NCBI GenBank assembly: GCA_034620365.1 | Contig: JAQGEQ010000010.1 | Span: 62,001-126,000 of the forward strand | DNA: 64,000 nt | From: Pegea sp. RAD2-039 | Taxonomy: Eukaryota; Chordata; Thaliacea; Salpida; Salpidae | Reading direction: 5' to 3' | In this document: positions 40,775 to 53,690 of the stretch, piece after piece | Layout of the letters: each line of letters opens with the position of its first letter | Numbering within the stretch: the stretch's first letter is position 1 | Position numbers and translations under genes: made by a program | Notes under the pieces: generated by a model | The model's input: the letters and a program-made list of their open reading frames with translations, nothing else | Database searches by the model: none | Told to the model about the DNA's origin: nothing

Positions 40775-43685
40775 TGAATACAACTTTTATCTGTGTGAGG
40801 GAGACTCGGTTTTACATAGTCAACATATTTGCCTACTTTCCAACGTTTTTGAAAATTTAAAAAGTTATCGATAATATTTGTTTAAATTAAATCTAGAAAT
40901 ACAAATTAAAACCTAGAGTAAGAAGAGGCAATAAGGTAATTTGTTCCTAGGTTGTAATTCACTTTAATTTTTTAACCCAAACAAATTTGTTTCAAAATAG
41001 CTTATCTTGTTTTTTAAACATAATTTGCTAACTTTCAAAGTAGCATTTTGAAAATGTAGAATACAGCAATCAAACTAGAAGTCTAAAATGTCCTACATAA
41101 CTTTAAATCAAAGATAAGATCCTTAATTAGCTGTAGAAGCGTTCTGCTTTCATTTTGCAGTTGTTAAAAACTTTTTTAGTTTAAAAATCTAACTAATAAA
41201 GTATATTAAAAATGCATTATGTAGATATTGATTTTCAAGTATTTTATCAGTTACATGATAAATTTGAAGTCTATAAACCGTATCGGTAGACAGCAGCATT
41301 GAGTCAATATTCATCAAGAAAACTGGTAAGAAACTAGAGTAGATTTGGGTGTGGTAGCTTTTATTTCCTGGTTGTCTTTGTTCAATTCGACTGTACTCTC
41401 TTAATTGTTTGTTTAAAACACATAAATATACACTTTTACTGATTTAATTAAGTATTTTAATACATTTGACATCAATTATTTTCTTGTATCTTTATATTAT
41501 GCTATCAGTATAAATTTTAATAAAATTTCTTTTTAATATATTTTGTTTTTTTGACCTCTAGTTTTAACAACAATCAATACAACATTTGATATATGGTTAT
41601 TTTTCTTCTAATTTTTGTACATTATAAATGTTTAGTTAAATATTCATTAAAGTTTTTTGAAAAGTGCTTCCTTATTTGTAGCTTTGTTTACATTATGTCA
41701 ATATTTTTATTGCGTTTTTGGATGTAACTTTTAAACAAATTGGAACTCAATCTGAAATAAGATCTGTAAAAGATGATTTGAGTTCATAAATAATTGAGCT
41801 TTTAAACTTAAATATTTAATTAAAAGTCTGGAAATTTGTTAGTTTAACTAAAGTTATCAAACTTATTTTTGAATATGTTTTAATGTAATTTATATAACTG
41901 TAATGTTTTTATTCGGAAATATTAATATTTAAAAATTTCATATAAAAATGGAAAGTTTAAATAAAAATAGATAAGTTATTAACATTAAAAAATAAACAAA
42001 TTTCCCATTTATGTTTCAGATGAAATTGTAGATATTCAGCCCATTCTCTTTAATCAATGAATTTTGATCCTGACGTCACTTTTAACAAAATCATAAAACT
42101 TAAATGAGGAAATCTTTCAATTGTTTATCTTTTAATATGGTGCAAATAAAAATGTGACCACCATCAAAGTAGGTTTGATGTACAATAAAACAAGTTTTAA
42201 AAAGATATTCAAAACTAATTTCAATCACATTTTTCGAGTTTTTTAATTTAAATAGAACTTCTAAAATTTTTGGTGTGAACAAAAATTATTTTTCAACTAG
42301 CAAACCAGTATTTGATAATTTAAAAGTTGTGTCACCAATAATCTTAGCACAACTCTTTCAATAACATTTGATTGAACAATAAAAGGTTTAAAATAATTGG
42401 AAGTGAAATTTGCTTTTTAAGTTCTTGTTTGTTGTATTCAGCTACCTTTGTGTGATGCATCAAGTCTCGTGATCTTTCGAGATTAACTTGGAAAGAAATT
42501 CTTCTAGCAGATACATTCTTTAGTTACATTTCATCACTTTTAAAGATTTTTAGCAAAGTTCTTTATAAACTTTTGTTATTCATCAATAATATGAAGCTCA
42601 TTCTAAAACTTATTTTGAATTTAAAATTTTGAATATATTTTGATAAACTTTAAATTAGAAATTCTTAAACTATTTTAAAATATTTGTAAACTTCTGAATT
42701 TCTTAGATTCACTTCATTTTTAATACTGTAAAAACTAACTGAACCTTCTCAACTAACTTTTATTAAACTAAATATTCAACATGGTTAATATTTCATTGAA
42801 GTTCTATTAGCAGTTTATATTGATCGAACAACTTTTCGAACAAATTCAAAGTAACTTTAGAAAATAAATTCTTAATTTTCAAACAATGAAATTCAACAAA
42901 AAATAATCTTTGGTTGAAATTTGAAAGAAGTTTTAACAAAGCTCCTGTTACAAAATTGTAACTGGAAAAGTACTTGGTTCAAAGATGAACTGCTTATCTA
43001 ATAATCGCTAACTGATAATCAGCGGACACTGCTCTCTTACAAATATCTTAAAGCTGGTTTATCAAGAGTAAACTAATTAATGAGAAGCAGAGATGACGAA
43101 CAAGTGAATTTATTTGGGAATATAGAAATATCAAATTAGAAACAAAGACATATCAGATCGTCTCTTCATTCTTTTACAATGATTTTATTAGTCTAATAAT
43201 ATGAAAGAGTTGAGTCAGTTTTAAACATAACACTTGTACAAATCCCGCGTAAAAGTTTACTCAGAAATAATCAAGAGTATGAAAGTAAGCTAACTACACA
43301 AATTTCATATCGATTATAATTAGAGACATACAGAAATTAGATAATTCCAACGACATATAGAATAGAAATGTGAAAAAAAATCCTTAGAGATTACTATCAT
43401 CATCTTACAGTAAGATAGAATTTTACTGAAGATAGAATAGAGTGGTGGATTACTTAAGAACTAATCAAGCTGTAAAGATATTCTACATAATCGTAGGGGG
43501 AAGGCTAGCACATACATCCAACATCTTTAAGTACTACCAGAGAGGACAAAACATTGTAAATAAAAAAGTGACTGCAAATTGATTGGATGCGTTTTTTTGC
43601 AGGCTAAAGCAAATTTGAGCTGAATATGCAAATTATCACTGAAATTAGCACTTGATCAAGATTGCAGAGGGGGGTATATATGGAA

Positions 43686-43691
43686 TTTATT
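43686..43691 (-). terminator. AATAAA on the minus strand, cofilin-like gene
   Basis: Reads AATAAA on the minus strand about 120 nt beyond the stop codon of the ADF/cofilin-like gene. Confidence 0.5.
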
Positions 43692-43809
43692 CTAATTTGA
43701 ACGGCGGTAACGAACTATATCCACTGCCTGAATCTGTTTAATAGCCCAAAGCAGTCGCAGCAAACATGTCCAATGCCAACGACAAAAAAGAATCGGTCGA
43801 AAACTCGAT

Positions 43810-44402
43810 TTAATCTTCTTCATCGAAATCGCTGTCGTCATGACTTTTACCGTCAGCGAAAACATACTCTCTCAATTCGTTCTGTGTTACTGGGACCCCT
43901 TCGATCGAGCAGCAACCTTCACCTGCTCGAAGTGCCTTGGATAAGACATCATTGACATTCTTATGAGAGGATTTTTCTTGAAGTTCGATGTATGCGTTGC
44001 ACATTGAGAACTTGCTTCGAAGAGCTCGTGTGCCGGCAGCAGCTGTCATCTTCACTTTAGCAGGAGCTTCATCAGGAGCCCACATCACCATCACCAGCTT
44101 CTTACGTTCTTGACCTTCACCGGTGGCCAGCTTAACATTGACCAAAGCGAATCTGAAGACAATTAGTTGAAATGATTCTGGTTATTTGATGATTTAGTTA
44201 CTTACGAAGCTTTGTCCGATTGGAATTCAGCCAAACAAGCTCTGAAAGGATGTTTGAGCTTATTTGAGTAACTCTTCTTTACACTGAGGGTATTGGAGTT
44301 GGCATCCAAATCAATAACAACAGCAGAATGAGATTTGCCGGTTACAACAGAGCTGCCAGCTTCTTCAACTTCTTGGGGTACTTTCATTCCAGAGGAGACC
44401 AT
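43810..44402 (-). CDS. ADF/cofilin-like actin-binding protein
   Basis: Two exons, 44206-44402 and 43810-44152, with a 53-nt intron; 179 residues. An ADF-H domain is recognised from FALVNVKL, then KKLVMVMWAPDEAPAKVKM (the family's 'WsPD.a..k.KM' block near residue 100) and LRSKFSMCNAYIEL, the long actin-binding helix, followed by VNDVLSKAL. Expected role: binding and severing of actin filaments in the cytoplasm. Odd points: the N-terminal half matches weakly, and a roughly 30-residue extension ends in an acidic tail (SHDDSDFDEED) that typical cofilins lack. A coactosin or other ADF-H protein is the alternative. An acceptor-like attttattcag ends at 44445, 42 nt before the ATG. Codons are richer in G+C than the surroundings, suggesting a highly expressed gene. 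Confidence 0.8.
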
Positions 44403-47400
44403 TTTGAAGGTTGTTGGTTAATTTATTAAGACTAAGTAACAAATCTGAATAAAATAGTAATGATGGTTTTAAATAGATAATATGCAGGCTAACCTAAAAG
44501 TAAAGAATAAAACCAAATACTAAAAATATATTTAAACAAAACCTAAATATTTAAGTAAACATCTATAAACAAACAAAGAAAAACATATATTTATAGTATG
44601 AGAGTTAGTACCACTCTGTAATGAACTATTAAAAAGATCAATTAAATAAAATAGAAGTTTCCATTTAAGAAAAGACCATTACACTTAAGCTACAAAATAT
44701 AAAAAATTTTATAAAAAGGTTTTATAAAAATAATGAAGCTATAAACTGTTCAAGTCAGAAAATTTAAAAAATGTACAGGAAATGTAAATAAAATATATAA
44801 AACAAAAAGCAATAAAAAAAAGATTTATATAATTTACCAAAAATAGTATATTTTTATAAGAATCAATAGAATATATAAGTAAAAAATGATAAAATTATAA
44901 GAGATAAAATGAACTAAGAAAGATATTTTCAAAAAAAGAAAATATTTTCAGAAGAAAATATAAGTACAATAAAACAAACTTATAAAACTTAATTAATCTC
45001 AACTTGTATAAGAGATGGAAATGTTACTTTTAAAAGTGATATAAAATCATGAACACAATTGCTATATAAATAAGAGTGAGAAAAATAACATCATTTCCTT
45101 TAAATCTACTTCCTGTTATAGAAATCATCAAGGTTATAAATTATAAAAATGAATTTAAGATTAAAAATGTAAACCAAGAAAACTTTTGTTAATAAGTTTA
45201 TTAGCAGTTAATAAAAAAGTAACTTCTTAAAAGCTTGAAAAGTAGTTTAAAATAGAACCATAAAACATTAGCCACAACAATAACATAAGAATTATCTATT
45301 ACACCATAAATGTGAAGCGATAAGAGAAAAATAATCCAAATTCAAAAAGGTTAAAAAACTAAAAATTCAGAAAGACAAAATGAACTTCATACATAAAACT
45401 TCAGGATAAGATGAACAAATTTGATAAATTTAAACTTAAATAAACGGTAAACAAACAGTTTAACTATATCAAAACTTGACAAAAGTACCAATAAAAAATG
45501 CATCTTAGATTTGAAGTTTAAAAATGATAAAGAAGACAAAGATTACAAACATGCAACAATTTTAAATTAATTTAGGAAATATAAGTCAAAACAAAATTTA
45601 AAAATTTTTCAAGCAATAAAAATACTAAAAAACTTTAAAATTTTCTAGTATACGGTTTACAAATAAATAAAGATGTAGATTATTAGGTTTAAGATCATCC
45701 ACAGCTCTTTATATACTAAAAGAAAGTGGTGAATCACAGAGGAGAATGGTAACTTTTAACTAGATACCACTCCTTCTAGCTACAGCTATCAACAGAACTA
45801 GTGGCGAATGAAATACTTAAACGGAAATAAGATTTATACCTTATATGGACACAAAGACGTGGTATAGTTTAACCCGCAATCTATTTAACCGAGAGAACTT
45901 GATATTATAAAAATAATTTATTTAATGTACTTAGCAAATAAAAAATATAAATTAATAGGGCTATTAAAAAAAAATATGAATAAATTAACCCGAACATTTT
46001 CTTATCTAAATCTTCAGTTACTGAAACAACAGAGGGGAGAAGCCAGAAGTAACATCCTATAATATTAATGGTATTTAAAACTCTCTTAATGAACAAAAAT
46101 ATGATTATTTGATTTTCTAAATAACAAAATATATCTCTACTTTGATTTTAATTAAACTTAATTTAAATTAAATTGTTTAGTTTTAACTAATTAGAATTAA
46201 GTCTACAAAAAAGATATATTTTTATCTGGTTTTATATTTGCAGCTACTTAAGAGAGTTCAGCAAAAATCTTCGGGTCTTATGAAAATAAAAATCTTCTTT
46301 AAGCAATTCATTAAAAAAGAATAAAACTATTAGAAATATTTAAAAGCTTATGTTAGTATAATTTAATTACATTATAAATTACATCGCTTACAGAATATAT
46401 AAAAAATATTCTTTTCGTTTTGATTTGAAAATGTTTGTAAGATTTTCCATTTCTAAGCAAAATGCTAATTCTGGCAGTAATTTCAATATTAGATTCAAAT
46501 ATCGTAAATAAACTAAATATATAGATCACAGACTTGATAAGAACTAAGTACTTAGTGCAATGTTGTTAGCCTCTCTGGTGTTTTGTAAAACTAACAATCT
46601 GTAAATGCTATGAGCATCTTCTCTAATTAAAATTGAGTTTGTTATATAGTTTTTCTTTAAACTGTATGTTTACACTATCTTAAGTTCTTTTATTGTAGAT
46701 CACTACAGTTGAAACATACCGTTTTAAAACAATAATGTAATTTTAAACTTTATTGAAAATTAAATGAAAATAGGCAGTCATTAAAAAATTAAATGCTGAT
46801 CAAAAAGACTAAGATTTAAGTTACATTTACTTAATTTCTCGACTTACAGCTATTAACTTTTCTAATTTTCTCTTTTACTTGCTGAATGTAAATTATGTAT
46901 CCTGTAAAATTATTACATCTTTAGCGAAAACTCTAAGAAAGAGTAATGATTAAAACAATTGATATCATCAATAATGATACTGGTGAGAAAAACTAAACAA
47001 AATAGAGAGATTGTCAAAGAATGTCTTTGTAGGTTTCCAAAGTAGGTATTCAAGAATATGACACTACTTTTAACAGAAAGGAAGTATATTAAGCAGCTTT
47101 ACTTGATTTAAAACAAAACTTATTAGCAATGTAAACTAGATTTGAACCAGTGTTAATTGAATATTTGACTAAGATAAAATATACTTTGCTGTCAAAGTTA
47201 TTCGTGAAAAGAGTCTCATTTGCTTATCTATACCAACCAAAAATGGTCAGTTTTCTTCTTTGCCAGCAAAGCGAAAATACTAAGTATTGCTGATGCGTGT
47301 GAAATTGCAGAAAAAAAACAAGCACATAGTTAAAAGTTTGAGAAGATTAGAGACTTGAATTAAGTACTGCAGATATAATAAACTCACTTTCTCCTCAGCC

Positions 47401-49079
47401 ATCTTTTCAACGACTTACCTAATATCGAAGGATTATAATGAAGAGCAACCTATTTAAATTATAAGAAAAGGGTTTCAAGACAGATTGGGTGAACATATGA
47501 CGAAAGACTACTTCTGAAGCTTAGTAAGGGACTGTTAATAAGTATTACTTAATTAAAAATTTTAGAAGAGTTAATTTCTAATTACCGCTAAATTATTCTA
47601 AATTCATTTTGTATCATTAATTACTAATTAAAACTTTCTAACATATCATAAGGAACTTCTTCATTAAATCTTGAGATTCTAATTTTGAAAGTTTAGTGAC
47701 CATGTACAGTATCTTTGAAACTAGAACAATTTTGAAAGTCTGAAATAATTTTGTACCCCCTTTAAGCCCCACTAAAAATTCATAATATATCTCATAAGAA
47801 ATACGTGTTGACCTGTAGTTTAATATTACGGTTTACTTATGCTGTTAAAGACTTTTATTAACCATATTTTGATCAAAAATCTACAATTATCTTTGTCAAA
47901 GTTTGTGTCAAACAACAAGAAAAAAAGTTTATTTCAAAACCAACAAAATTTGTATGGTATTCACGTGAAACACAACTATTAAAAAAAAACTTTACTGAAA
48001 TGATTGTGCACCTTAACTTTTAATTTTAAACCGAAATTGTTAGTATTCTGCCAGACGAGTGCAAATATTTCTTTACTGAAAATTGATTGTGAAATAAATT
48101 ATTCATCATTTTTTCAAAATCATTCATAGCATTAGAATTTTCCTTATTTAAAGTTTTTCTTTTTTCAAACAAGTTTTCACTATCATTATCAATTTACTAT
48201 AAAGCTTATATACCAAATAAGGAAGTAATTCTATTGTTTACATTTAACAAGCATTTGGGTTGTTTAAATGGTAAATATTTGGACTATGACTCTTGTAAGT
48301 ATTAAAAGTTTTATTATTCCTTATTTGAAGATTTGTACTATTGTGTATCTTTATTTTATTCATATATGGTAACGATTGATATACAATTCTATCATCATAT
48401 GCTGTATTGAGAAATGTGGACCATTATTAAAAGTGCATTGATGCGTGGAGCTATAAAAAGATAAATTTAAAACAACTTTAAGGATCAAACGTATTATTTA
48501 ATTTTCGATAATTTTTCTCATATTTCGTTAGCTGAGACCTTTTTCAAGCCACATTTATCAGTTATAGAAAATAACATCCAAATTTCAGAATTTTAAAATG
48601 CAAAATTAATGAAAATAATTTAAATTCTTTTATATTTGTGTTTAGGTCTGATACTAATATTTCACAAATATATTTTTAGTGTGCTTTTGTTTGAACTTTA
48701 CTTATACTAAACAAAACTTTTTACTGCTAACATTAAATGAAGGCTTATGGTAAACTTACTTTATTATTATTTATGTAAAATAACAAAAGCATGTTGGATT
48801 TTCTTTCAGTTTTTATTCGGAAATTATACAGTAAATAAAATAAATAAGTGAAAAAGTACCCCAAAGGAGCATGCACAGGTGAAAACAAAGTTGATTCTTC
48901 TATAAGAATCCAGATTTTTTTGGTAAATATTGCAAAATCGTTTGTTGACTTTTATGTATTAATAGATGAGAAATCGCTTCTAAAAACCAACGTTTACCAA
49001 TCAATGATAAAGTTTTCATTTGATTAATTTAAATTTTTGAATTTTATTCTCAAAGATGCAGGAAAAGGAATTATTCATA
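44403..49079. other. Gene-free stretch
   Basis: AT-rich sequence with no exon, RNA gene or repeat that I can support, apart from 5' sequences of the cofilin-like gene at its left end. Confidence 0.55.
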
Positions 49080-49460
49080 TAAGAAATGGCCTGAACGACC
49101 TAGACCATACTGTAATCCAGGACAGAAGTGACCCAGTTGGTACCCATGCAGCAGGGTTCCACTAGCCACACCAACAAGGTTATATCGGAAGAGGCGAACT
49201 GATGTAGCTACGGCCAGCTGGCGTCCCAAGAGCTGCCAGAACGACACTAAGTACAGTGACGAACTGACTACGAGGCTCTAACTCCAGCTTTTAATTTGGA
49301 GTTTTCGTCTCTTAGAAGTTGTCATTGGCCAGACTAACTAATCTCTTCTACCCGGATTTCCTACGGACTTTTAGGGCAAACATGTGTCCGCTTGTGCTCG
49401 AACCCGGAAACTTCCGCGTGTCAGGTAGGCGTGATAACCGCTATACTACGGAGATGGATA
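49080..49460 (-). mobile_element. tRNA-derived SINE-like element
   Basis: On the minus strand, 49458 to about 49395 reads like a tRNA-Val gene: tagtatagcggttatcac (A-box region), loop ctgacac with anticodon GAC between imperfect stem halves, and gggttcgagc (B box). The anticodon and T stems carry mismatches, so it is not a working tRNA. The following 300 bases are distinctly richer in G+C than the flanks and include an inverted repeat (aactcca...tggagtt at 49281-49305), as expected of a SINE body. No second copy is in the window. Confidence 0.65.
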
Positions 49461-51440
49461 AAAGATCGTTTGTAATACTTAGATACTGTTTTCTTGTATA
49501 CAAGTTGTGTCACCTTAATTTGACTAAGCATTGTTTGGTCTTTGTGAACCTTTGAACTTACTTTGTCAAACTTTAAAATTTTTCCTATTTTGAACAACTT
49601 TATTTAGCAAAAAAGGAAGATAAATGAATGGTTATGCTAATTTCTCACAAACTACGTAGGAATATGAGCAATCAACTTTCAGAAATATTATTTAGCAAGC
49701 CACACGAAGTATCATCCTTTGTTACACCCCATCAGGATATGAAGTAATCTCATAGATGTTTCATCTAAATACTTTCTGCATGCAAACTTGTTTATGAATA
49801 AATCAATTGGTATAAAATCCTGACAAAGAAATTTGTAGGAAGTATTTTACAGAATTTTTTGATATTGTTAATATTCTTTTGATTTTTTTCATTAGTATTT
49901 TTGTTGCATTCAGTGACAAAAGAACTTATAAATCTTGTCAAGTGTGACACAAATTTCTTTAAAGTTAATCGCAGTTTTTTCATAAATTTAATTTCAAGCA
50001 AATCTGTGACCAAATTACATCATTCAAGTATTCAGAGACTCTAAGCTGAGAAACTCTATCAGAAATAAGAACTGTAAGATGCTTGTTATTGATGCTGTGA
50101 TAATTTTCACTACTTTGTAATTGCTAGATACCGCGAAGTATTTTTTAAAAGATAGAAAGAATGTTAATTTTCTGTTATGTACAAAATACTATTATGTAGT
50201 AATTAACCCAAGCGGAAAATGAAAGAGAATTACCTCGCATGACTTGACAGTGAGAACTTGAAAAATATTTTTATGAGTGGATTGATATGTTAGGAATTGA
50301 TTTGAAAACTTGTCAAATGTCATGTTTAAGGCTACAAGTAATTGTGAAAGCTTACAGCTAAGTCACTCAAAATCTAGAAGAAAACTCTTTTTATAAACAA
50401 AGACTAGGATACATTTTTATAATTCAGAGTTTTTGCCAACAATGTTTATTTTCATGAAATTTATAACAATAAAATGTTTATTTATTTATTTAATTCAACC
50501 TGCGACTGCAGATGACAATTTAGATAGCTCTTATATCAAACAAAAAACAGTATGATTGTAGGAAGATAATGAAAACGTTTTAAGAATCGCAGATTGATAT
50601 AATTAATATGGTAAAGAAAATAACTACAAAGGATATGCAAATATAAGCTATAACTCAAAAATAGAAAATGAACATTGGTGGAGTCGAGATAAAGATCTCA
50701 AACTGTGGTTGCCCTATCGGTAACTAGCTTTAGTTTTCTAGAATAAAGCTACAAATTAGTTAACTCAGAAGAAGGGAACTGATTTAATGCTAAACATTTT
50801 GGCATCATCAGCAAAGAGCAGAAAATTTTCTGAACTAATTAGTATGAAAACAGTCTGCAATATTATTGATATTTATAAAAAGAGTTAGAATAATTCTGCC
50901 TTGGTGAAAATCACTGAAAACCCCACGAAAACTTGAAGCATAGTTATTATGATGATTTGTTGTCTATCTTTAATAAATTATTTAACCCAATAGATGAAAG
51001 TAGAGTTAATATTAAACTGGCTGAGAGTTTTTACTAAATGGAATGTTGGATCGTTTTAAAGAGATTTAACATCATTATCTAAACTTGTTGAATGACAAAA
51101 ATAGCTACTTGTTTCACACGATAAATTGCAATGTACGACTATCATTCGGTCTTGTAGTAGGTAGTGCATATCGTTGGTATATTTATCGCCGTGTTAGTCG
51201 CCTTGTTTATTTGAATAAAGTTCTATATAAAGTCATTTTTATTACAATTTATTCAAATCAATTGAGTTTATTTCTTGGGCGAATTGTTGCTGGTTGTTTT
51301 GGTGTTGATGGAGCTTAGTGTAGTTAAAGACTAGCAACGATTAAGATAGTTTCTTTTGCTATACTTAGTATAGATTTGAATAAGATTCTATTTGAATATA
51401 CCAGTTTTTTACTGTAATGAAGTTTTTATATATAAAAAGA
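49461..51440. other. Gene-free stretch before the retroelement remnant
   Basis: AT-rich, with no supportable gene. Confidence 0.5.
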
Positions 51441-51990
51441 AATTGATACAATATTGAAACCCAATGTGTTTTCTATAAACCCAAATAGCCCGTCGGCATC
51501 CAGCAAATGGCGTTACTTGAAGAAAACTTTTACTAATTATGTGGAAGAGTGTGGGTCGAATTGGACAGACAGGAGAAAATTGGCAGCGCTTGTTTACAAC
51601 ATGACCGAAGGTTTTTACCAGTCCTTTGAGAGGTTTCATACTTATGTGGAGGAAGTTTTCAACCAAGTGGTAACACTGGAGAATACCCGGCGGGATAACC
51701 AATACTTCGGGGCTGGCAGATCGGTTGAAGCTGCAGAAAAAGCAGTGCATTCAATGGAACTCAAGGAGGGGGACCAAGCGGAACCATCAGTAGCAACCAT
51801 GAAAGGAATTCGTTTAAAATGTGGAGGTATCAAATCTCATGATGTTAAAAGATACCGAGCTGGTTTGAGCATATGTTTCAAATGTGGATGAAGGGGCACT
51901 ATAGTCCAGCCTGTCATCTTCAGAAGAGGTCTCCCAAGAAACAGCTAGAAAGGCAAGGGAATGAAACAAACGCAGATAAACGAAACATTT
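51441..51990 (+). mobile_element. Degenerate LTR-retrotransposon gag-like remnant
   Basis: An open frame to 51891 begins KPNVFSINPNSPSASSKWRY, like the start of Ty3/gypsy-type gag proteins in invertebrates, and ends SICFKCG. A +1/-1 shift at about 51890 separates this from KGHYSPAC, so a CCHC zinc knuckle is split by a frameshift. The middle is shorter than in intact gags. No LTRs were identified. Non-functional. Confidence 0.65.
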
Positions 51991-52229
51991 AAACTCAAAG
52001 AAAACAGCATTATCCATTCTAATTGGTGGTTGTCACAGTGTAACATTGAAAAAAGAGTTAGCGGAACAGATACAGTAGGAGGTTTAGTTTTTTATGTTTA
52101 AGGCTTCTCTGATGTAGGACTCCACTGACCCAGATATCATTGTACCTCTACTTTATCCACTATCACAGCTCACACACCTTCATGACCACCCTTGTTAGGA
52201 CCTCAGTCTTATGTGACATTTATGCAGGG

Positions 52230-52622
52230 CTCTAGCCTTCTATTACTTGGTTAGAATTGAACGTGAAGCTCGTTGTTGATGAAACTTCGTCACTATCTCT
52301 GCATCAAACACCCATGCTCTGATGCTTTGATGAATCCTGAGTTCTAAGTCCATCAGTGCGGCCAAGCTGGTATAGACAGAGTAGTGAAGGTGTCCAGCTT
52401 CACCTTATATATATAAAACACAGAAGTAGGGTATGCATCTGCTATCCTTAGAAGACTTGGCATCAGACCCCTCTCAAACTGCTATATGTCACATGTACTA
52501 ACAAGCTCCTTCATTCTATTAGCCGCTTTCTCTTTCATCCGTGTGACTGCTTTGCCAACATTAGGTCCTTGCAAGCACAGAACTGTAAGCAAATCAATCA
52601 TGTCATCAAAGCAGCTGCATAA
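52230..52622 (-). pseudogene. Unidentified broken coding sequence
   Basis: The minus strand carries a helical-looking reading frame (FDDMIDLLTVLCLQGPNVGK, then MKEKAANRMKELVSTCDI), one stop, then FERGLMPSLLRIADAYP, and after a frame change YTSLAALMDLELRIHQSIR and VFDAEIVTKF. Composition and codon pattern look coding, but I cannot name the family. It sits inside the retroelement block. Confidence 0.35.
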
Positions 52623-53104
52623 GAAAAGAGCTGATATGAGATGACGGCCAAGACCAGAACTGAGTATTTATGTGCTACTCAGCTTAATGAAAGAGCATTT
52701 GGAAGCTCTAGTTACTATGAGGTAGAAAAGCTAAAAAGGGACAGCAGAAGTAGAGATCTTATCTAACGGGCTAAAGAACAAATAATAGGCTCTACTGCAT
52801 CTACTAAGGAATCAATTAGGAGGGATAAACTTTCTTGCTGCGAGAAAGAGCAGGACGGAAGTAATCACAAATGGCGACGGAAGAGATATGAGTGTTTTTC
52901 CAAGAATAATAGTAAACTCCCTAGAAGTTGTTGCAGCCACGGCAGAAGAACAGTTAGTGGAAGCGGGACAACATACTTTGTAGCGTTAGAACTTCCTTCC
53001 TATCCTTTTTATTGTTGCATTTTGCCTCGTCTTTTTAATCAGTATGCAAGTTTTTGGTAGAACAGCTCCGTGTCACCCGCAGTTCCTAAGTACATCGGAG
53101 ACAC

Positions 53105-53330
53105 AAAAATGACATTAAATGAATTGCAGTATAAGAAGCAGAAGAACTTTGTTTGCAAAGTTTTCTGTAGAAAGAAATCAAATGAAGCCTGATAAGAAAA
53201 GTTTAAAACTTCTGATGGATCTTCAGTTAGTTACAAATTAAAGTCGTTGCAGAGAGAACAGGGACTTTTTTGGCTTAGGAAGATGGCTTTGTAAGCTTTG
53301 GATAAGGTCCATTAATTATTTGAGAAGCGG
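53105..53330 (+). mobile_element. Degenerate Ty3/gypsy-type pol fragment (RT end)
   Basis: MKPDKKSLKLLMDLQLVTN followed, after a one-base frame change, by LKSLQREQGLF. This resembles the stretch at the end of gypsy reverse transcriptases ('kPD..rl..ll.lp.Ptn.k.lqr.lGlf'). Only this piece is recognisable, broken by a frameshift and stops. Confidence 0.6.
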
Positions 53331-53399
53331 TAAGTTTGATATTAAATGGGAACCACGGTGGAGATATGAAATGGATTACTACGATTTGAAGTTAATATC

Positions 53400-53690
53400 T
53401 ATAAGTACATAGCTAGAAATATCATATTAGGAGTAGATGCTGCTGGAAAATACCGTATTGTTCAAGTTCAAATTGAAAAAGATCTTTCCTACCGTCCCGT
53501 TATAGGTTTCAATGTAGAAACTCTATATATGGGATGTCGGTATTCAAGAGTATATGGAAGGCTTGGAACTACTTACACTCCAGAAGAAAAAACGTTAAAC
53601 TTTTGTTATTGGCAGTTTTGTTGGAGATTGATTTAACGAAGCAAGAAGAGAGCTTCATACTACCACTGGGGAAGAAATATTAATCTAACT
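53400..53690 (+). pseudogene. ARF-family small GTPase retropseudogene
   Basis: The frame from about 53412 gives NIILGVDAAGK, matching the ARF P-loop GLDAAGKT with the Thr replaced by Tyr, and VIGFNVET, the switch I sequence. A frameshift near 53521 is followed by WDVGIQE (ARF WDVGGQD), and after stops near 53601 and 53635 by FNEARRELHTTTGEE (ARF 'vNEAReEL'). About 90 codons run without an intron, as in a processed copy. The missing P-loop Thr and three breaks make it inactive. The 3' part of the gene is not recognised. Confidence 0.85.

Larger units (their letters stand above)
40324..43809. other. Gene-free stretch between convergent reductase and cofilin-like genes
   Basis: AT-rich spacer; apart from poly(A)-type hexamers (including TTTATT at 43686-43691 serving the minus-strand gene) nothing recognisable. 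Confidence 0.55.

Noticed and set aside
43773-43955. Plus-strand frame over the cofilin-like gene
   Set aside because: Antisense shadow of the minus-strand ADF-H exon.
49195-49260. Hammerhead-like ribozyme (ctgatg plus stem) in the SINE body
   Set aside because: The core CTGATGA is not matched (ctgatgta) and no GAAA joins the stem ctggc/gccag, so the catalytic core is absent.
49395-49458. Functional tRNA-Val gene
   Set aside because: Anticodon and T stems have several mismatches and the element continues into a SINE-like body.
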